From: Halisarca cf. caerulea
Lineage: Eukaryota > Porifera > Demospongiae > Chondrillida > Halisarcidae
Assembly (NCBI GenBank): GCA_963170055.1
Contig: CAUJGJ010000037.1
Span: 1,207,101 to 1,262,800, forward strand
Reading direction: 5' to 3'
DNA length: 55,700 nt
Shown here: positions 9,827 through 21,160 of the stretch, piece by piece
How the letters are laid out: each line of letters starts with the position of its first letter
Position numbering within the stretch: the first letter of the stretch is position 1
The notes under the pieces: generated by a model
Databases searched by the model: none
What the model was told of the DNA's origin: nothing
Seen by the model: the letters and a program-made list of their open reading frames with translations, nothing else
Made by a program: the position numbers and the translations under genes

Positions 9827-12800
9827 ATGGCTGCCAAACATCAGCTTGTGTTACGATTGTTGCTAGGATTTGTTTTTCTGCTATCTCTCAGCAGTACGTC
9901 TGCAACTTTGAGTAAATCTGATGAGAAGAAAAACAAAGAATCAGAATCTAACGTATGGAAATGTATCTCCATTTGGCTGTCCATGATGTGGCTTTATCCT
10001 AGTTCTTTGTCCATGCTCAATAGGGGAAAGATAAACCATTGCTGTCCGTTGTCGACAGAGGACTCGTTTCGAAGGACGTTAAATGGAAAAACATAGCTAA
10101 TAATTATCAGCTTTACTCAGAAGCTCATGCGACCAAGAGTCAGTTTAGTGGGAATGTTCTGGGCTATGTTACACCAGTAAGCTTGAATCAGAAAATTTTT
10201 GTAGATCATAAAGATGTCATTCTGTCTGTTTATACTTTCAATGCAGTGGAACAGTCATGGATATGATATTGCTAAATCATTTTCAGCTAAATTTGCTTAT
10301 GTGTCACCAGTTTGGTTGCAACTTGTTCCAAGGTGTGTGCTATTCGTACATTGTATATGTACTTGCTTGCTAATTGTATGTCAAATGGCATGATATGTTA
10401 GTGTGATACATGTCTGTTGGCTGAAACAATTCATCTCTTTCATTGTGGATTGATTTGTACTAGCACTGTGGATTGTTTAGTATGTACCTACCTATGATAG
10501 TGCCGCACTAATAGGAAATATGTGGGAATTCCCCTGAAGGAATTTCTCTGTTGATTCTTATTATGAGCCCATAATCTTTTTACCTTTATTTATGCTGAGA
10601 TTGCGTCTGTGTTCTGTCCTGGGCTGTTGGTTTAAATTTCCATACATTAATGTCTTGGACAGCAAGACCTTTGTCACATTTAGTCCATTATACTGATTAT
10701 TAAGCTCGAGAGAAGATACACACAGTTACATATCTACATATATTCTCTTGTTAACTCCACAGCCAAGGAGGGTTGGTGAGCATACAAGGAGGGCATGACA
10801 TCGACAAAGGTGACCCTTTCAATGTGGGCTTTTTCCAGAAGTTTCTGTGTGCTGCCTTGATGTTGCAATTCTATGCTGTTTCATGTGTAAACTGTGCATC
10901 TACACATACGCAAACACACATGAAAAGACTGTGTACTGTAGCTGTGTGGATTTTACTTTAAATGTGTACATAAGTATGTACAGTATACTGTATGTTATTA
11001 TATAATACTGCTATTCTATTGGTGTGCAATCACCGTGTGTGCTTAGGTTGGATGAAGGACGTGAAACGGGGCCGTGGCGATGTCAAGATTGTTCCCAGAC
11101 TGTTGTTTGAAGGGTGGTCGGCTAACTCATTGCTGGGTCTGTTCAGGCACGAAGATAGAATGCAGTCTGTGGCTGAAACAATTGCCCATTTCTTGGAAGT
11201 ACGTACGTACACATGTAATGGTTGTATGTAATTCTGATCATTTAATGTAGCCATGTGCATGATAAATGAAAGTCTGTACTGTCTAATATTACTATCGTGA
11301 CATCTTTCCGTTTTTACACGTGGCCACTCGTCATTGTAGAGTAAGAAATTTGATGGTTGTGTACTGGAGATATGGAGTCAACTTGGAGGACATTACAAAG
11401 GGTGTGTTTGAGTGCCTGATCTCCAGGATCCTTTGTTCTTTGCATGTCATTTATGTAGCATGTAATCACTGATGTCTCTTCTACCACTTGCAGTGAGGTA
11501 ACAGGTCTGGTTGAAATATTCTCAAATCTACTCCATTCGCATGATATGGAGCTAATTCTGGTCATTCCCTCCAAACTACGTGGGTAAGACATGAATAAAG
11601 ACTTGTGTATTCCATTGTGCGTATTCACTGACTTAGTAGTCTATGTGTGTACAGAGAATGTAGAGTTTTTGCTCACTGCACTTGTTGGACCTTTCCTGTG
11701 CGTGTGCATGTTGAGCTTACAAGCATGCATTTGTGCACTACACGCACATGCATCCCCATTACCACTCATTGGTTTGTACACATTGTCACTGTACGCTGGT
11801 TGGCAAACTAAGTACGTATGTAATATGGTACGTATGTGTCCATGTACATGGTTTGTTATTATTGGCATCATGGGCGGGGCCAAGGAAAATTGCAGTTTTG
11901 TTCATGCAATTATTTATTGTTAATAAATCCGTAATATTAAATGTGTATGCCTCCCTCAGGTCTATGTTTGAAAAGCAGGATTTTGATAATCTAGTTGACT
12001 TTGTTGATGCTTTCAGCTTGATGACTTACGACTACTCCAACCCTAACAGGTATCCAGTTTTTATTGGTGTATGTACATACATATCTGTGTCAACCACTCA
12101 ACTTTAAAGGAAATTAAGTGTTGAGATATGAAAAGAAGGCATAGGACACATGTACAGGGTTAACACATGTACAGGGTGATCACGTATACAGGGTTAACAG
12201 GTGTACAGGGTTAGCACATGTACAGGGTTAACACATGTATTGAAGCAAAGAAATTTGGTTGTAGTGTTTACCCATGGCAAGGCAAGGATGGGCAACAGTT
12301 TGTATATTAGAATTGTTCTCCAACATGGTGGCAGCTGGTGCATATTTGTGTAAGGGTTCTCCTACACTACCACTATCCTCTGCATTTCCAAACAACTCAT
12401 TCTGTTGCACCACATGCTTGTATTCCTCTGTATACGCATTTGTACATCAAGATATGGAACGTATGCCTACTCCTGCTGCATGAACAATTAACTCTTCCAT
12501 ACAGCAGCTGTATCTGTACATATGTATCTGTGCTATGTAGTCAAATCAGGGAATATGTGCATTTCACATACCTACTTATGTATGTATAAGTGTTTTTCAA
12601 CTCAATGTTCACTGTGTACTTGTGCTAGCTGTTATCTCTGTCTACCAGTACTAATGTAACCACAATAGTCCTTGCTTGTTTACTGTAGTCTAAATTGTTC
12701 GTGGCTTTTTGATGTGTACTTGCTATGTATGTATGTCCCAGTAGGTTATTGCGCTTTCATAGTTTTTTTCTTCCCATTTTGTGTCCATCTCTTCCATCCT

Positions 12801-15441
12801 GCAGTCCAGGTCCTGTACCGGTTGCTCCCGTAGACTGGGTTAGGGATTGTGTTGAGAGCTTAGCTCCAGAAAAATCTCAGAAGCGGCAGAAGATACTTCT
12901 AGGACTGAATTTTTATGGTTATGACTACAGCACATCTGTTCAACGTAAGCCATAGTTCCATCACTGCCTAACATGCAGAGATGCAATTTTAATTTGTTCA
13001 GATTTAGTCCGTTATGCATGTGTACTGTTTCACATAGTTTCATTTCCTTCTTCCAACTCAGCTGTATTAGGGAACAGGTTAGTTGATAAGATGCCAATGA
13101 CTTCAGCAGTGGCTGTAAGATGAGTATCTTACGTCATTCTCTCCATGTGTACTTCAGCATACATACTTACATGCGTACATGTATAATATATATCTGACAT
13201 TTGCTGTTGTGTAGTTGTATGGTTGCAGACCTTTTGGTATGCATTGAGTGCAAGCCTTATTTGGTTTCATATTATTTTCTGTTGCTTTCAGCTTTATTGA
13301 GATACTCAAGAAGCACAAACCCAAAGTGCAGTGGGATGACCAAGGGAAGGAGCACTTTATTCACTACAAGTACGTAAGCTAATGTCGTACAGTGTGTATT
13401 GTACATTTGTACATGCGTTGGTTGATACGTGTGTCATTAGTGCAGTTTTATTTGTACTGTAAAATGTTAACTTGTATGCCTACTAGTGTTGCCACGATAC
13501 TGCTAAAAGTGTATCACGATAATATTCTGTTATCTAGGGATGCATCATGAACATCACGATATCAGCATATTGCGAAATAGGTAGTGTCAGAGTTATTAGA
13601 AAGAAATATTAGCTGACCACTTGTTCATGTGCAAATACATTTCTCGATAGGAGACCTTCCAGTGCATGATATCTCTTCTGGTGTTCAAGTACAAACTGAC
13701 AATGGTGGCACTAGTTTAGGCTGAGCATTCTGTGCCTTGTTGCTATGCCCAAACAACTCATTCAATCAATTGATTGATTGATTGATTGACTGTGGGTGTG
13801 AGGTGTAGGGACTATGAAACCACAATGCTGTGCTAAAGGTCAAAGCACCAACCAGCATTGCAGCCTCCTCAGGACAGCCTACCAGAGATAGGTACCTGTA
13901 TCATGACATGAAGTGTGCTCAGTGTATCGTATCGTCTGTAGAAATATCGCGAGTATCGTGGCAACACTAATGCGTACAGGGCATGGAGTAGTGTGTAGAA
14001 GTTATCTCTAATGTCTACAGAATCTCTGTATGTCCATGGATGATTGGTAGATCTGTAGAGCAGGAAATTTCTTTTACTAGCATACGTACTTGTGATACTG
14101 TGTACCACTTCAGGGGATATGCAGTATCTGCTGGTGGAGTTCACAGGATGTATTCCCTGCTCAGACTTACAGACTAGGATTGGCATATGATGGAGTGTAG
14201 TGCATTCTATGTAGTATTTCGAACGTTACCTCTGATACCTGCATAGGTACAGGTGTGTGTACGTGCAGTGGAACTGCTGATAGTAGACACTCCAAAGGAG
14301 GGACAACCTCTCCACAAAGGGCACAACTTGCAGTCCTACAATATCTCCTCCCTATAGTTCCAGTATATTTTGAACCTATGTACAGTGCGTCCTTACAAAG
14401 GACAGACAAATTGTTCTAGAGTATCCTGTGTTCAGAGGTCCCACGGTCATGTTTTCTTGTAATATAAAGAAGTTTACAATATGTATATAGCACACAGCAA
14501 TGCACACAATTCCACCCTGGCCAGTTGCTTGCATTCTTTCCAATAGAACTGGCACTACCCAGCATGTCTTGTACTACCCAAGTCTCCTTGTAAGTTACTG
14601 CTTGTGTATTGTCTCATTTTGCTGTGTGCACTGTGTGTTTGGATGGACCTGTATGTGGGGGATAGGTTTATGAGAGTGCTATACGTCGAGGCCATTAGGA
14701 AGTCTTTTCCCCTGGTTTCACAGGGTGCGTAGGTCCTTCTACCACACTGCATATGTCTGCGCACTTCCCAATACCACTAGTATTCTAACCCATGTAACAT
14801 TGTCAGTGCATAACACCATTTGTACATGTTTGAGTGTATGATGTATTTATGAGAGTCACTGGCACTACCACTATACTAGACTAGTATAGTGGTAATTCCA
14901 TTGACATATGTATCAGATATCAAGACACTAGTAGTGTCTTGATATCTGATACATATTACAGTGAAGCTTCTCTAATCTGACACCCAATGGAACCCGAGAA
15001 TAATGTCGGATTAGGAGGTTGTTGGATTACAGAGTGCCTCATATCATACTTTAATATGGCAATTTACCTCATTAAACAGTTGGATTGGAGAGAATTTTGG
15101 GTTACAGAGGTGTCGGATTAGAGAGGTTTCACTGTATGTGAATGATTTGCTGAGTCTGTGGCCTCCATTCACTAGAGCATTCCAGCACCACAGTGCCATT
15201 GTCCTCCTTGGCGGTACATGCATACGGTGTGTACAATAGAAGTACCTCATATGGGCTGTACATCTCAAACCAGTGTTGTTAGAGTTGACCTTTGATGGCT
15301 TCTGTGAACGTTTGAGCTTTTGTGTTATGCCCTTTTGTGCAGTCTGTTCAATTGAGAATTGAACTTGCAGAAGAACTGGGAACAGGGCTTTCAATTTGGG
15401 AAATTGGACAAGGATTGGACTATTTTTATGATTTACTCTAG
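9827..15441 (+). CDS. CHID1: Chitinase domain-containing protein 1 (CHID1 / SI-CLP)
   Basis: Secreted/lysosomal GH18-fold lectin-like protein. Thirteen exons join in frame to 396 residues (human 393): 9827-9952, 10024-10176, 10247-10332, 10763-10809, 11047-11198, 11340-11401, 11494-11583, 11960-12049, 12805-12944, 13062-13076, 13292-13379, 14547-14589 and 15343-15441. Exon 10 is only 15 nt. The signal peptide is [16 protein letters not shown], followed by [10 protein letters not shown] as in vertebrates. Family landmarks are [52 protein letters not shown] and the C-terminus [15 protein letters not shown]. The GH18 catalytic segment reads FDGCVLEIW rather than DGxDxDxE, so hydrolase activity is unlikely, as in other CHID1 proteins. 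Introns carry several MITEs, a 17-bp tandem repeat and two perfect palindromes. Confidence 0.95.
12146..12239. repeat. About 17-bp tandem repeat (ACATGTACAGGGTTAAC)
   Basis: About five imperfect units in CHID1 intron 8, with substitutions between units (GGGTGATC, GGGTTAGC). Confidence 0.88.
13484..13969. mobile_element. hAT-type non-autonomous element with 8-bp target duplication
   Basis: Terminal inverted repeats TAGTGTTGCCACGATAC and its complement (GTATCGTGGCAACACTA). It is flanked by ATGCCTAC on the left (13476-13483) and ATGCGTAC on the right (13970-13977), an 8-bp duplication with one mismatch. No transposase ORF. It lies in CHID1 intron 11. Confidence 0.75.
14265..14420. mobile_element. 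Degenerate CAGTGGAAC-type MITE
   Basis: Starts CAGTGGAACTGCTGATAGTA and contains the GGGCACAACTTGCAGTCC block shared with 17660-17872. The right end is eroded. CHID1 intron 11. Confidence 0.55.
14866..14894. repeat. Perfect 14-bp inverted repeat, 1-nt centre
   Basis: TACCACTATACTAG, a single A, then its exact complement. CHID1 intron 12. Confidence 0.9.
14906..14956. repeat. Perfect 25-bp inverted repeat, 1-nt centre
   Basis: Left arm 14906-14930, centre G at 14931, right arm 14932-14956, with exact complementarity around AAGACACTAGTAGTGTCTT. CHID1 intron 12, 11 bp from the previous palindrome. Confidence 0.92.
14959..15134. mobile_element. Pogo/Tigger-like MITE (CAGTGAAGCTTCTCTAAT), TA target
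   Basis: Ends CAGTGAAGCTTCTCTAATC and GATTAGAGAGGTTTCACTG are inverted, with TA on both sides. The TA target and CAGTG..CCTCT termini resemble pogo/Tigger elements. CHID1 intron 12. Confidence 0.75.
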
Positions 15442-15648
15442 GACTTGCAGGTTGCCTGATTTTATTTCTATTTCAGTTATAATTATCATTAAAATCTTGT
15501 TGGTTACTCTAAAACTTCAGACTATACTTTGTACGAATCACCTATCGTCTTTCATCGCTTTTGTCATCGTTTCATTGGGTGTGGACTACGTATGGGTTGG
15601 ACAATTAACAGGGTCTCCATTGATCCGTATGACATTGTATGTAGCTCA

Positions 15649-15723
<75 letters not shown>

Positions 15724-16773
15724 ATGTGTGTGTATGTGTGTGTGCACTTCTTGTGCAAAACCAATCGCTGCCTGGAATAGATTATGCATTTAACCAGTGC
15801 AGGTGGATAGATTCATTACTGTTGCAATCACCTCAATTATTGCGTGCTATAAACTTTCATGCATTTTATGGAGGCAGCCTTTATCAAAAATATGTACATA
15901 ATATATATAATATCTTCCATTGTTTTCACTGCATGCTTGGCCATTTGCACTATATGCAATGCATCATGTACATGCATGCTCCCAATGTATGATCTTATTA
16001 TATTCATAATTGCACAGTCAATATCTGCAATGCTGCTTAATTATCATCATAGCCAGGTTAGCTTATTTCCTCTAACTCTCTGTTTTCGTTTTCTTTTTGT
16101 TTTCTTCCTGTTTGTATCTTGTTTACTGGGTGCCTAGGATAGTAGCCACTGGCTAAAGGCTTCCCCAGTCAAAATAAGCTAACCTAACCTAGCTGTAATA
16201 TTTACACATTGCTATAATAATTATAGCTATATAGGAAAGATTATGCATTATTTCCCCTGCATGCAGCTGTAATATAAGCGTATACAGGATATATTGCAGA
16301 ATACCTACAGTCTGGCAATATATACCACAGACCAATACAATTAATCTTGCAGCTAGCAATTGATTTACCATTAATTTTTGGGGACTGATATTGATCGCGA
16401 TCGTCAGTCATGCATCAATCCATGTAAAAATGGCTGCAAGATGTATGGGTGCATATAGATGTGCTTAATTGTAATAATAACACATGCATGCACCAGCCAT
16501 GCAGTAGCTATATTACACACTATAATTAATTCTATATAATACATGCATTACATGTTCTAGTGATAGTGGAAAATGTACATTATAACCTCAGGCATGCATT
16601 ATTGTGTATTATAATAAACTATAGCTATTATAATATGGAAAACAATGCATCAATAAACTGAATAAATAAAGTATAAGTATGATACTCTGTACATGCAAAA
16701 CAAAAGAGTACACATTGTCAAGTGGAAATTATCCGAGTGAGCATGGAATAAAACACTATTGTGAGTACACAAG
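15442..16773. other. Intergenic between CHID1 and the small membrane protein gene (convergent 3' ends)
   Basis: AT-rich. Contains the CHID1 3' UTR, a long (TG)n tract (15650-15744), an inverted pair AGGTTAGCTTATTT / AAATAAGCTAACCT (about 16054-16186) and many CATGCATG-type palindromes. AATAAATAAA at about 16660 lies 3' of the minus-strand gene but is not its poly(A) signal in that sense. I see no gene. Confidence 0.6.
15650..15744. repeat. (TG)n microsatellite
   Basis: TG run with one TTTG interruption, just 3' of CHID1. ORFs across it are poly(Val-Cys) artefacts. Confidence 0.95.
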
Positions 16774-17314
16774 CTACTTGTCAGTGTCTTCACTGGCCAC
16801 TGATGACCCTGTCTCTGATGATTCACTTGACTGGAGTGTAGAAATGATTGAGTCGTACGTTTTCTGATCGTCATCATCAAACGGTCTGAAGAACCCCAAA
16901 TACACAAGTGCTAAAAAGCCCACTAATCCAAAAGGTATACCGTATAACTGTAGTAGTGATCTCTTCCCCTGTACTTCATACTGGTCTCGAATCTGCAAAG
17001 GTGGAAGAACACAATATGGGCATGGGCAACAATAAATAAACAGATTCTGAAGTGGTAGACATTGTACAATGCTATATATGGTGTAGATGATCCCTTGATC
17101 CAATGAATGCTGCACAGGATGAAGTATGTGCTCTTGCATGGCACAAGCCAATTGCATTATTGACCTTAAGAGTGTGTGCCTTACTGCCCAAGAATGGGAG
17201 TGGATCTCCATCAGACTTTGTGCTAGCTGTTCTTCTTGGCTGACACATTCTGCTGTGACAAGCAGGAAAACTTATCCTCTTGGCTTGGGAACATAAGTGC
17301 TCTAACACACGCAT
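16774..17314 (-). CDS. Small mitochondrial-type single-pass membrane protein (CCSMST1-like)
   Basis: Two exons (17165-17314, 16774-16992) join in frame to 122 residues. The N-terminus is Arg/Ser/Cys-rich and acid-free (AKRISFPACHSRMCQPRRTA), typical of a mitochondrial presequence. Then come DPLPFLGSKAHTLK, one hydrophobic helix (PFGLVGFLALVYLGFF) and an acidic Ser-rich tail (RPFDDDDQ..SSESSETGS). The order presequence, PxxFxxSKA motif, TM, acidic tail resembles the CCSMST1 family of inner-membrane assembly proteins, but similarity is short and I would not assert orthology. The donor is GTCAAT and the acceptor TTTGCAG. Confidence 0.6.
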
Positions 17315-18198
17315 TCTGAGGTAGACCTAACAGGTATAGTACAGGGGGAAATGAACAATTAATGAGTTACTGTTCGACGTGCAAGACATGCAAATACTTA
17401 AACATCATCCAAAAGCACTCGGAACAAGGATTAGTTGTACGGGCACAGGGAAGGTGGGCATAGGGCAAGACAGGGAAAGGGCCACACATATGTACATGAG
17501 GCTAGACAGGTATGGGGCGAAGTTTAGTGGGAGTAGCTGTATAGAATAAGTCTGAGTAAACAATTTGAACCACTGTCACATATGATATATTCAGTTGCAT
17601 GTAACACTATTATTCTGAAATATTCCTACAATTAAAACAATCTATTAATTGCGGAAGTACAGTGGAACCTCCGATAGTGGACTCTCCCAAATAAGGACAC
17701 AGTATAGTAAACCTCTCTGCAAAGGACATGACTTACAGTCCCAGTATAGTTCCTACAATACATTTTGACCCCCACCCCCCTCCCCCAGAGGAAAACCTCT
17801 CTAAATAAACAACAAACCAACTGAATTTATGTTGTCCTCAAAGTGTCCTTTATTCAATCGGAGGTTCCACTGTACATCTACTTCTTTGTTGCACTGGAAT
17901 TATAATAATTCTAACTTTTGTGATTCAGGTGCTGGTAGTTCACTTATCATCATCACATGCAATGCAATTATGTCATGATTATGAAAATTAACATAGTACG
18001 TACATAATGCAGTGTTGCAGTAGAAAACTGTAGTGATTAGATAATGATACTAATTGCAAATAAAAAAGCTGGTCCAAAAATTGAAAAACAACAGGTGTTT
18101 GTTTCATTATAAATTGTTCAAAGTGTAATACATAGCATTACATAAATTTGTGTACAAATGTATACAGAATGCACAATACAATCGAGCCACTGACAGTA
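17315..18198. other. Intergenic spacer with one MITE
   Basis: Between the 5' end of the small membrane protein gene and the 3' end of the Cys-rich gene. It holds the MITE at 17660-17872 and AT-rich sequence. No coding signal seen. Confidence 0.6.
17660..17872. mobile_element. CAGTGGAACCTCCGAT MITE, TA target
   Basis: Termini CAGTGGAACCTCCGATAGTG and ATCGGAGGTTCCACTG (inverted), flanked by TA on both sides. The interior (GTGGACTCTCCCAAATAAGG; AAGTGTCCTTTATT) is shared with 39034-39215. Confidence 0.85.
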
Positions 18199-19658
18199 TT
18201 ATGGCAGAATTTGCATCTGCACTGCAGCCAGCACAGCAGTCAGAATCAATAGAAAACCATACGCAATCACACGAGGTGCCTGACTGCATTGCTGAGTAGA
18301 AGCACATTGTAGAGCTGCACTGCACTGTTTGGTAACTTCTGTTTCACCTACAAAGTACTGTGCATTGCATCCACCACAGTAATTCTCCCTACATTCAGCC
18401 TCTGGGAAGGCAGTGCACGAGCTCTTAGTACAAGGGCTAACAAGACAGTTCACAGGTGTAGTGCAGCCAGGACATGATGCTGCAGAATCGTTGCAGCAGC
18501 ATGTTGCAAAGTCATCGGCAGGTTCTATGTCACAATATGAATTTATGGGGCATTCCCCTGTTGAACCTCTTCCACAGAAAATTTCCAAATCCCTTCCTCC
18601 TTGTCTATGATAAGGTTCTATAGGGACATTGCACTGGTCGGTAACTTCCTTATCACCCATGTAGAAGCGAGCATTGCATCCACCACAATAGTCAGCTTCA
18701 CAGCAAGCACTAGGGTAGGCATTACAACTTGCAAACTGGCAGGGATCAGCGAAACAGTTCACAGGATGTGTACAATTAGGACATATTGCAGCCGAGTCAT
18801 TACAGCAGCAACTTGCAAACGCATCAGTGGGATGAATATCACAATATGAGAGAGTGGGACATTCACCGCTTGAGCCCAAACCACAGTAAATGTTCAAATC
18901 TCTTCCCCTTGTCTCTGGCAAGGGTGAATGGGTGAATCACATCTGTCCGTTACTTCGATGTCACCCATGTAGAAGCGAGCGTTGCACCCACCGCAATAGT
19001 CAGCTTCACAGCGAGCACTAGGGTAGGAACGACAATTTGCAAACTGGCAGGGATTAGCGAAACAGTACACAGGATATGTGCAATTAGGACATATTGCAGC
19101 TGAATCGTTACAGCAACAACTAGCAAACACGTCAGTGGGGTGAACATCACAATACGATCGAGTGGGACATTCACCACTGGAGCCCAAACCACAGTAAATG
19201 TTTAAATTCCTTCCCCCTTGACTCTGACAAGGCTGAATCGGCATATCACACTTATCCGTTACTTCGACGTCACCCGTGTAGAAGCGAGCGTTGCACCCTC
19301 CGCAATAGTCAGCTTCACACCGAGCACCAGGATAAGCGAGACAGTTTCCAACCGTGCAGGGATCGATCAGACAGCTAACAGGTCTTGTGCAATTAGGACA
19401 GACATCACGGATGTTACAGCAGCAAGTCGCAAAAGCGTCAGTAGGATGAATGTCGCAGTAAGACAGTCCAGGGCATTGGCCGCTCGATCCTCTTCCACAG
19501 AATACGTTCAGATTACTTCCACCTTCTCTTTGACACTCGACTATGGTCTGAGGAATGGCAGAAGTGATAAAGAGAAAGAGAAGAAAGCAAGCATCCAAGC
19601 GGTACGTCCATCTTCCAGGCGTGTGGGTGGGGTATAGAATATCTATACGATGCAGCAT
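18199..19658 (-). pseudogene. Secreted or GPI/membrane-anchored protein with four Cys-rich tandem repeats, interrupted by a 1-nt frameshift
   Basis: Intronless. The 5' frame (19658 to about 18900) has a hydrophobic leader (LDACFLLFLFITSAIP) and two ~100-residue repeats. The 3' frame (about 18921 to 18199) has two more and a C-terminal hydrophobic tail (VIAYGFLLILTAVLAAVQ) that could be a TM or GPI signal. Each repeat has two halves: FCGRGSSGQCP..SYCDIHPTD AFATCCC, then PC(x)nC..YPxARCEADYCGGCNARFY. The frame breaks at about 18907-18910, where the plus strand has CTTCCCCTTG but the equivalent junction at about 19210 has CTTCCCCCTTG: one base is missing in a C run. All four repeats remain otherwise intact, which suggests either a sequencing error or a very recent mutation. 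I recognise the CGGCNARF motif as recurrent in marine-invertebrate extracellular proteins but cannot name the domain. Confidence 0.75.
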
Positions 19659-19676
19659 TCCTTGTATTATTATAAA

Positions 19677-19852
19677 CAGTCACATCTGATTTATCCGACA
19701 CTGGTTTATCCGGAAACCTCATTTATCTGACCCTTTGTTATAAATCCCCATCACTAAACTGTACACAACTCTACCTGATTTATCCAACACCTGGTTAATC
19801 CGACACATTTATGGGGAACAGATGCCTTCGGATAAACCAGAGCACAGTCTGT
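19677..19852. mobile_element. CAGTCACATCTGATTTATCC MITE copy
   Basis: Starts CAGTCACATCTGATTTATCCGAC and contains TTATCCGGAAACCTCATTTATC; the right end is degenerate. Same family as 19877-20012 and 40846-41036. Confidence 0.6.
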
Positions 19853-19876
19853 AATATTGCCAAACAATACAGAGTA

Positions 19877-20012
19877 CAGTCACACCTGGTTTATCCAAAG
19901 TCTCATTTATCCAACACTTCACTGTCACCATCACTACTCTGTGTACAATCTACCCTGTTTTATTCAACACATTTTATGAGGAACAAACATGGTCGGATAA
20001 ATGGGTCCACTG
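19877..20012. mobile_element. CAGTCACACCTGGTTTATCC MITE copy
   Basis: Left end CAGTCACACCTGGTTTATCC, right end GGATAAATGGGTCCACTG, flanked by TA. Confidence 0.7.
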
Positions 20013-20293
20013 TATGTAGATGTATGTACATATCTATTGAAAAACAGGAAGAAATATAAATTCATATTATATGTATAATATAGTAACTTAGTAGTTATAC
20101 ATGGCCTTCTGAGGTCTACAGCCAAATGTTCATGGTTTCCTGTTGGTGTGGCTTGGATGAGGACCTTGATTCTGGTATGTACTGTATATAGGATCATAGC
20201 GGTTCTGAGGAGTGTCGAGCTGAGTTTCCACCTCATCCACTGGATTGTTTTAGAGTATAGAAGGTGGTGGCAATCAGTCCCATGCCTCCAGTC

Positions 20294-20380
20294 TAGTCTC
20301 GCGTGGCCAGCCCCTTTTTCCTGTTCTCTGCACTTCCGAAGTGCAGAGAACAGGAAAAAGGGGCTGGCCACGCGAGACTA
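20294..20380. mobile_element. Perfect 87-bp palindromic MITE (TAGTCTCGCGTGGCC) with 9-bp target duplication
   Basis: Two exact 43-bp complementary arms around a single C: left arm begins TAGTCTCGCGTGGCCAGCCC, right arm ends GGGCTGGCCACGCGAGACTA. It is flanked by CCTCCAGTC on the left (20285-20293) and CCTCCAGTC on the right (20381-20389). The 9-bp duplication is the size made by Mutator-like transposases. Confidence 0.88.
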
Positions 20381-20696
20381 CCTCCAGTCACTGACATCAC
20401 AAGAGGAGTGAAGCATAGACACTCTATACTACGTAGTATGAGTGTCAATGAGTGAAGGAAGTCCCCTCCACTTCCAGGATTCTTTCTTCATAGTACCTCC
20501 TGTTACCAGAGAATACCCATTTGTTGGCAACATATTGCTAGCTCTTGGCAACAAGCAACATTTCAACAAACACTGAAATGCTGCCTAGCGTATGCCCAGG
20601 TTTAGTCATAGATATGCATAGCACGGCACACCCGACCCTGTGTACATTTCTAAGCACACTTCAAATAAGTTAATTAGAAGTATTGGCAGTGTTTCC

Positions 20697-21016
20697 CCTA
20701 AAGGAGGGTAAAGAGGCGCGGCGCCCCCTATAATCTTGGATAGCAAAACTTTCAACTTTAATGTTGTACACTGAAAGCTTGATAAAAAGCCAGAAACAAC
20801 TCACTTATAATAATAAACATATTATAACTGATAATAACTATACAATATGTTCAGTATAGTTGTTCACTCCAGCAAATACCCAACTCTAATTGTGAAAAAC
20901 GGCGGTTGTCATACATGCACCCAGCAGCACTAAGCACCATATTTTTTTAAATCATGAATTGATTTGATCTGATTCATACCCCCCACCCTTTTAATTTTCG
21001 TCTGGGGGAAACACTG
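20697..21016. mobile_element. CAGTGTTTCCCC MITE with 5-bp target duplication
   Basis: Ends CAGTGTTTCCCCTAAAGG and CTGGGGGAAACACTG are inverted. ATTGG is present on both sides (20692-20696; 21017-21021). No ORF. Confidence 0.8.
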
Positions 21017-21160
21017 ATTGGGTTGAGAGAAATCTCACCCTGAATTCTCTGGTCTATCAAGAATATATGTGATGCATACTGTACAGTACTGTAGCATTGG
21101 GGGGTACAAAGTTTCACTCTAGAAAAAGAATGTATAAAAACTGTTAAATTGAAATAATTA

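Noticed and set aside
12146..12239. Regularly spaced repeat resembling a CRISPR-like array
   Set aside because: Units are contiguous with no unique spacers, in an intron of a eukaryotic gene: simple tandem repeat.
13619..13760. Possible alternative CHID1 exon
   Set aside because: Falls inside the hAT-like element and the conserved HVLYYPSLL exon at 14547-14589 completes the frame.
19218..19637. 139-codon plus-strand ORF
   Set aside because: Antisense shadow of the Cys-rich repeat gene; its content mirrors the repeats on the other strand.
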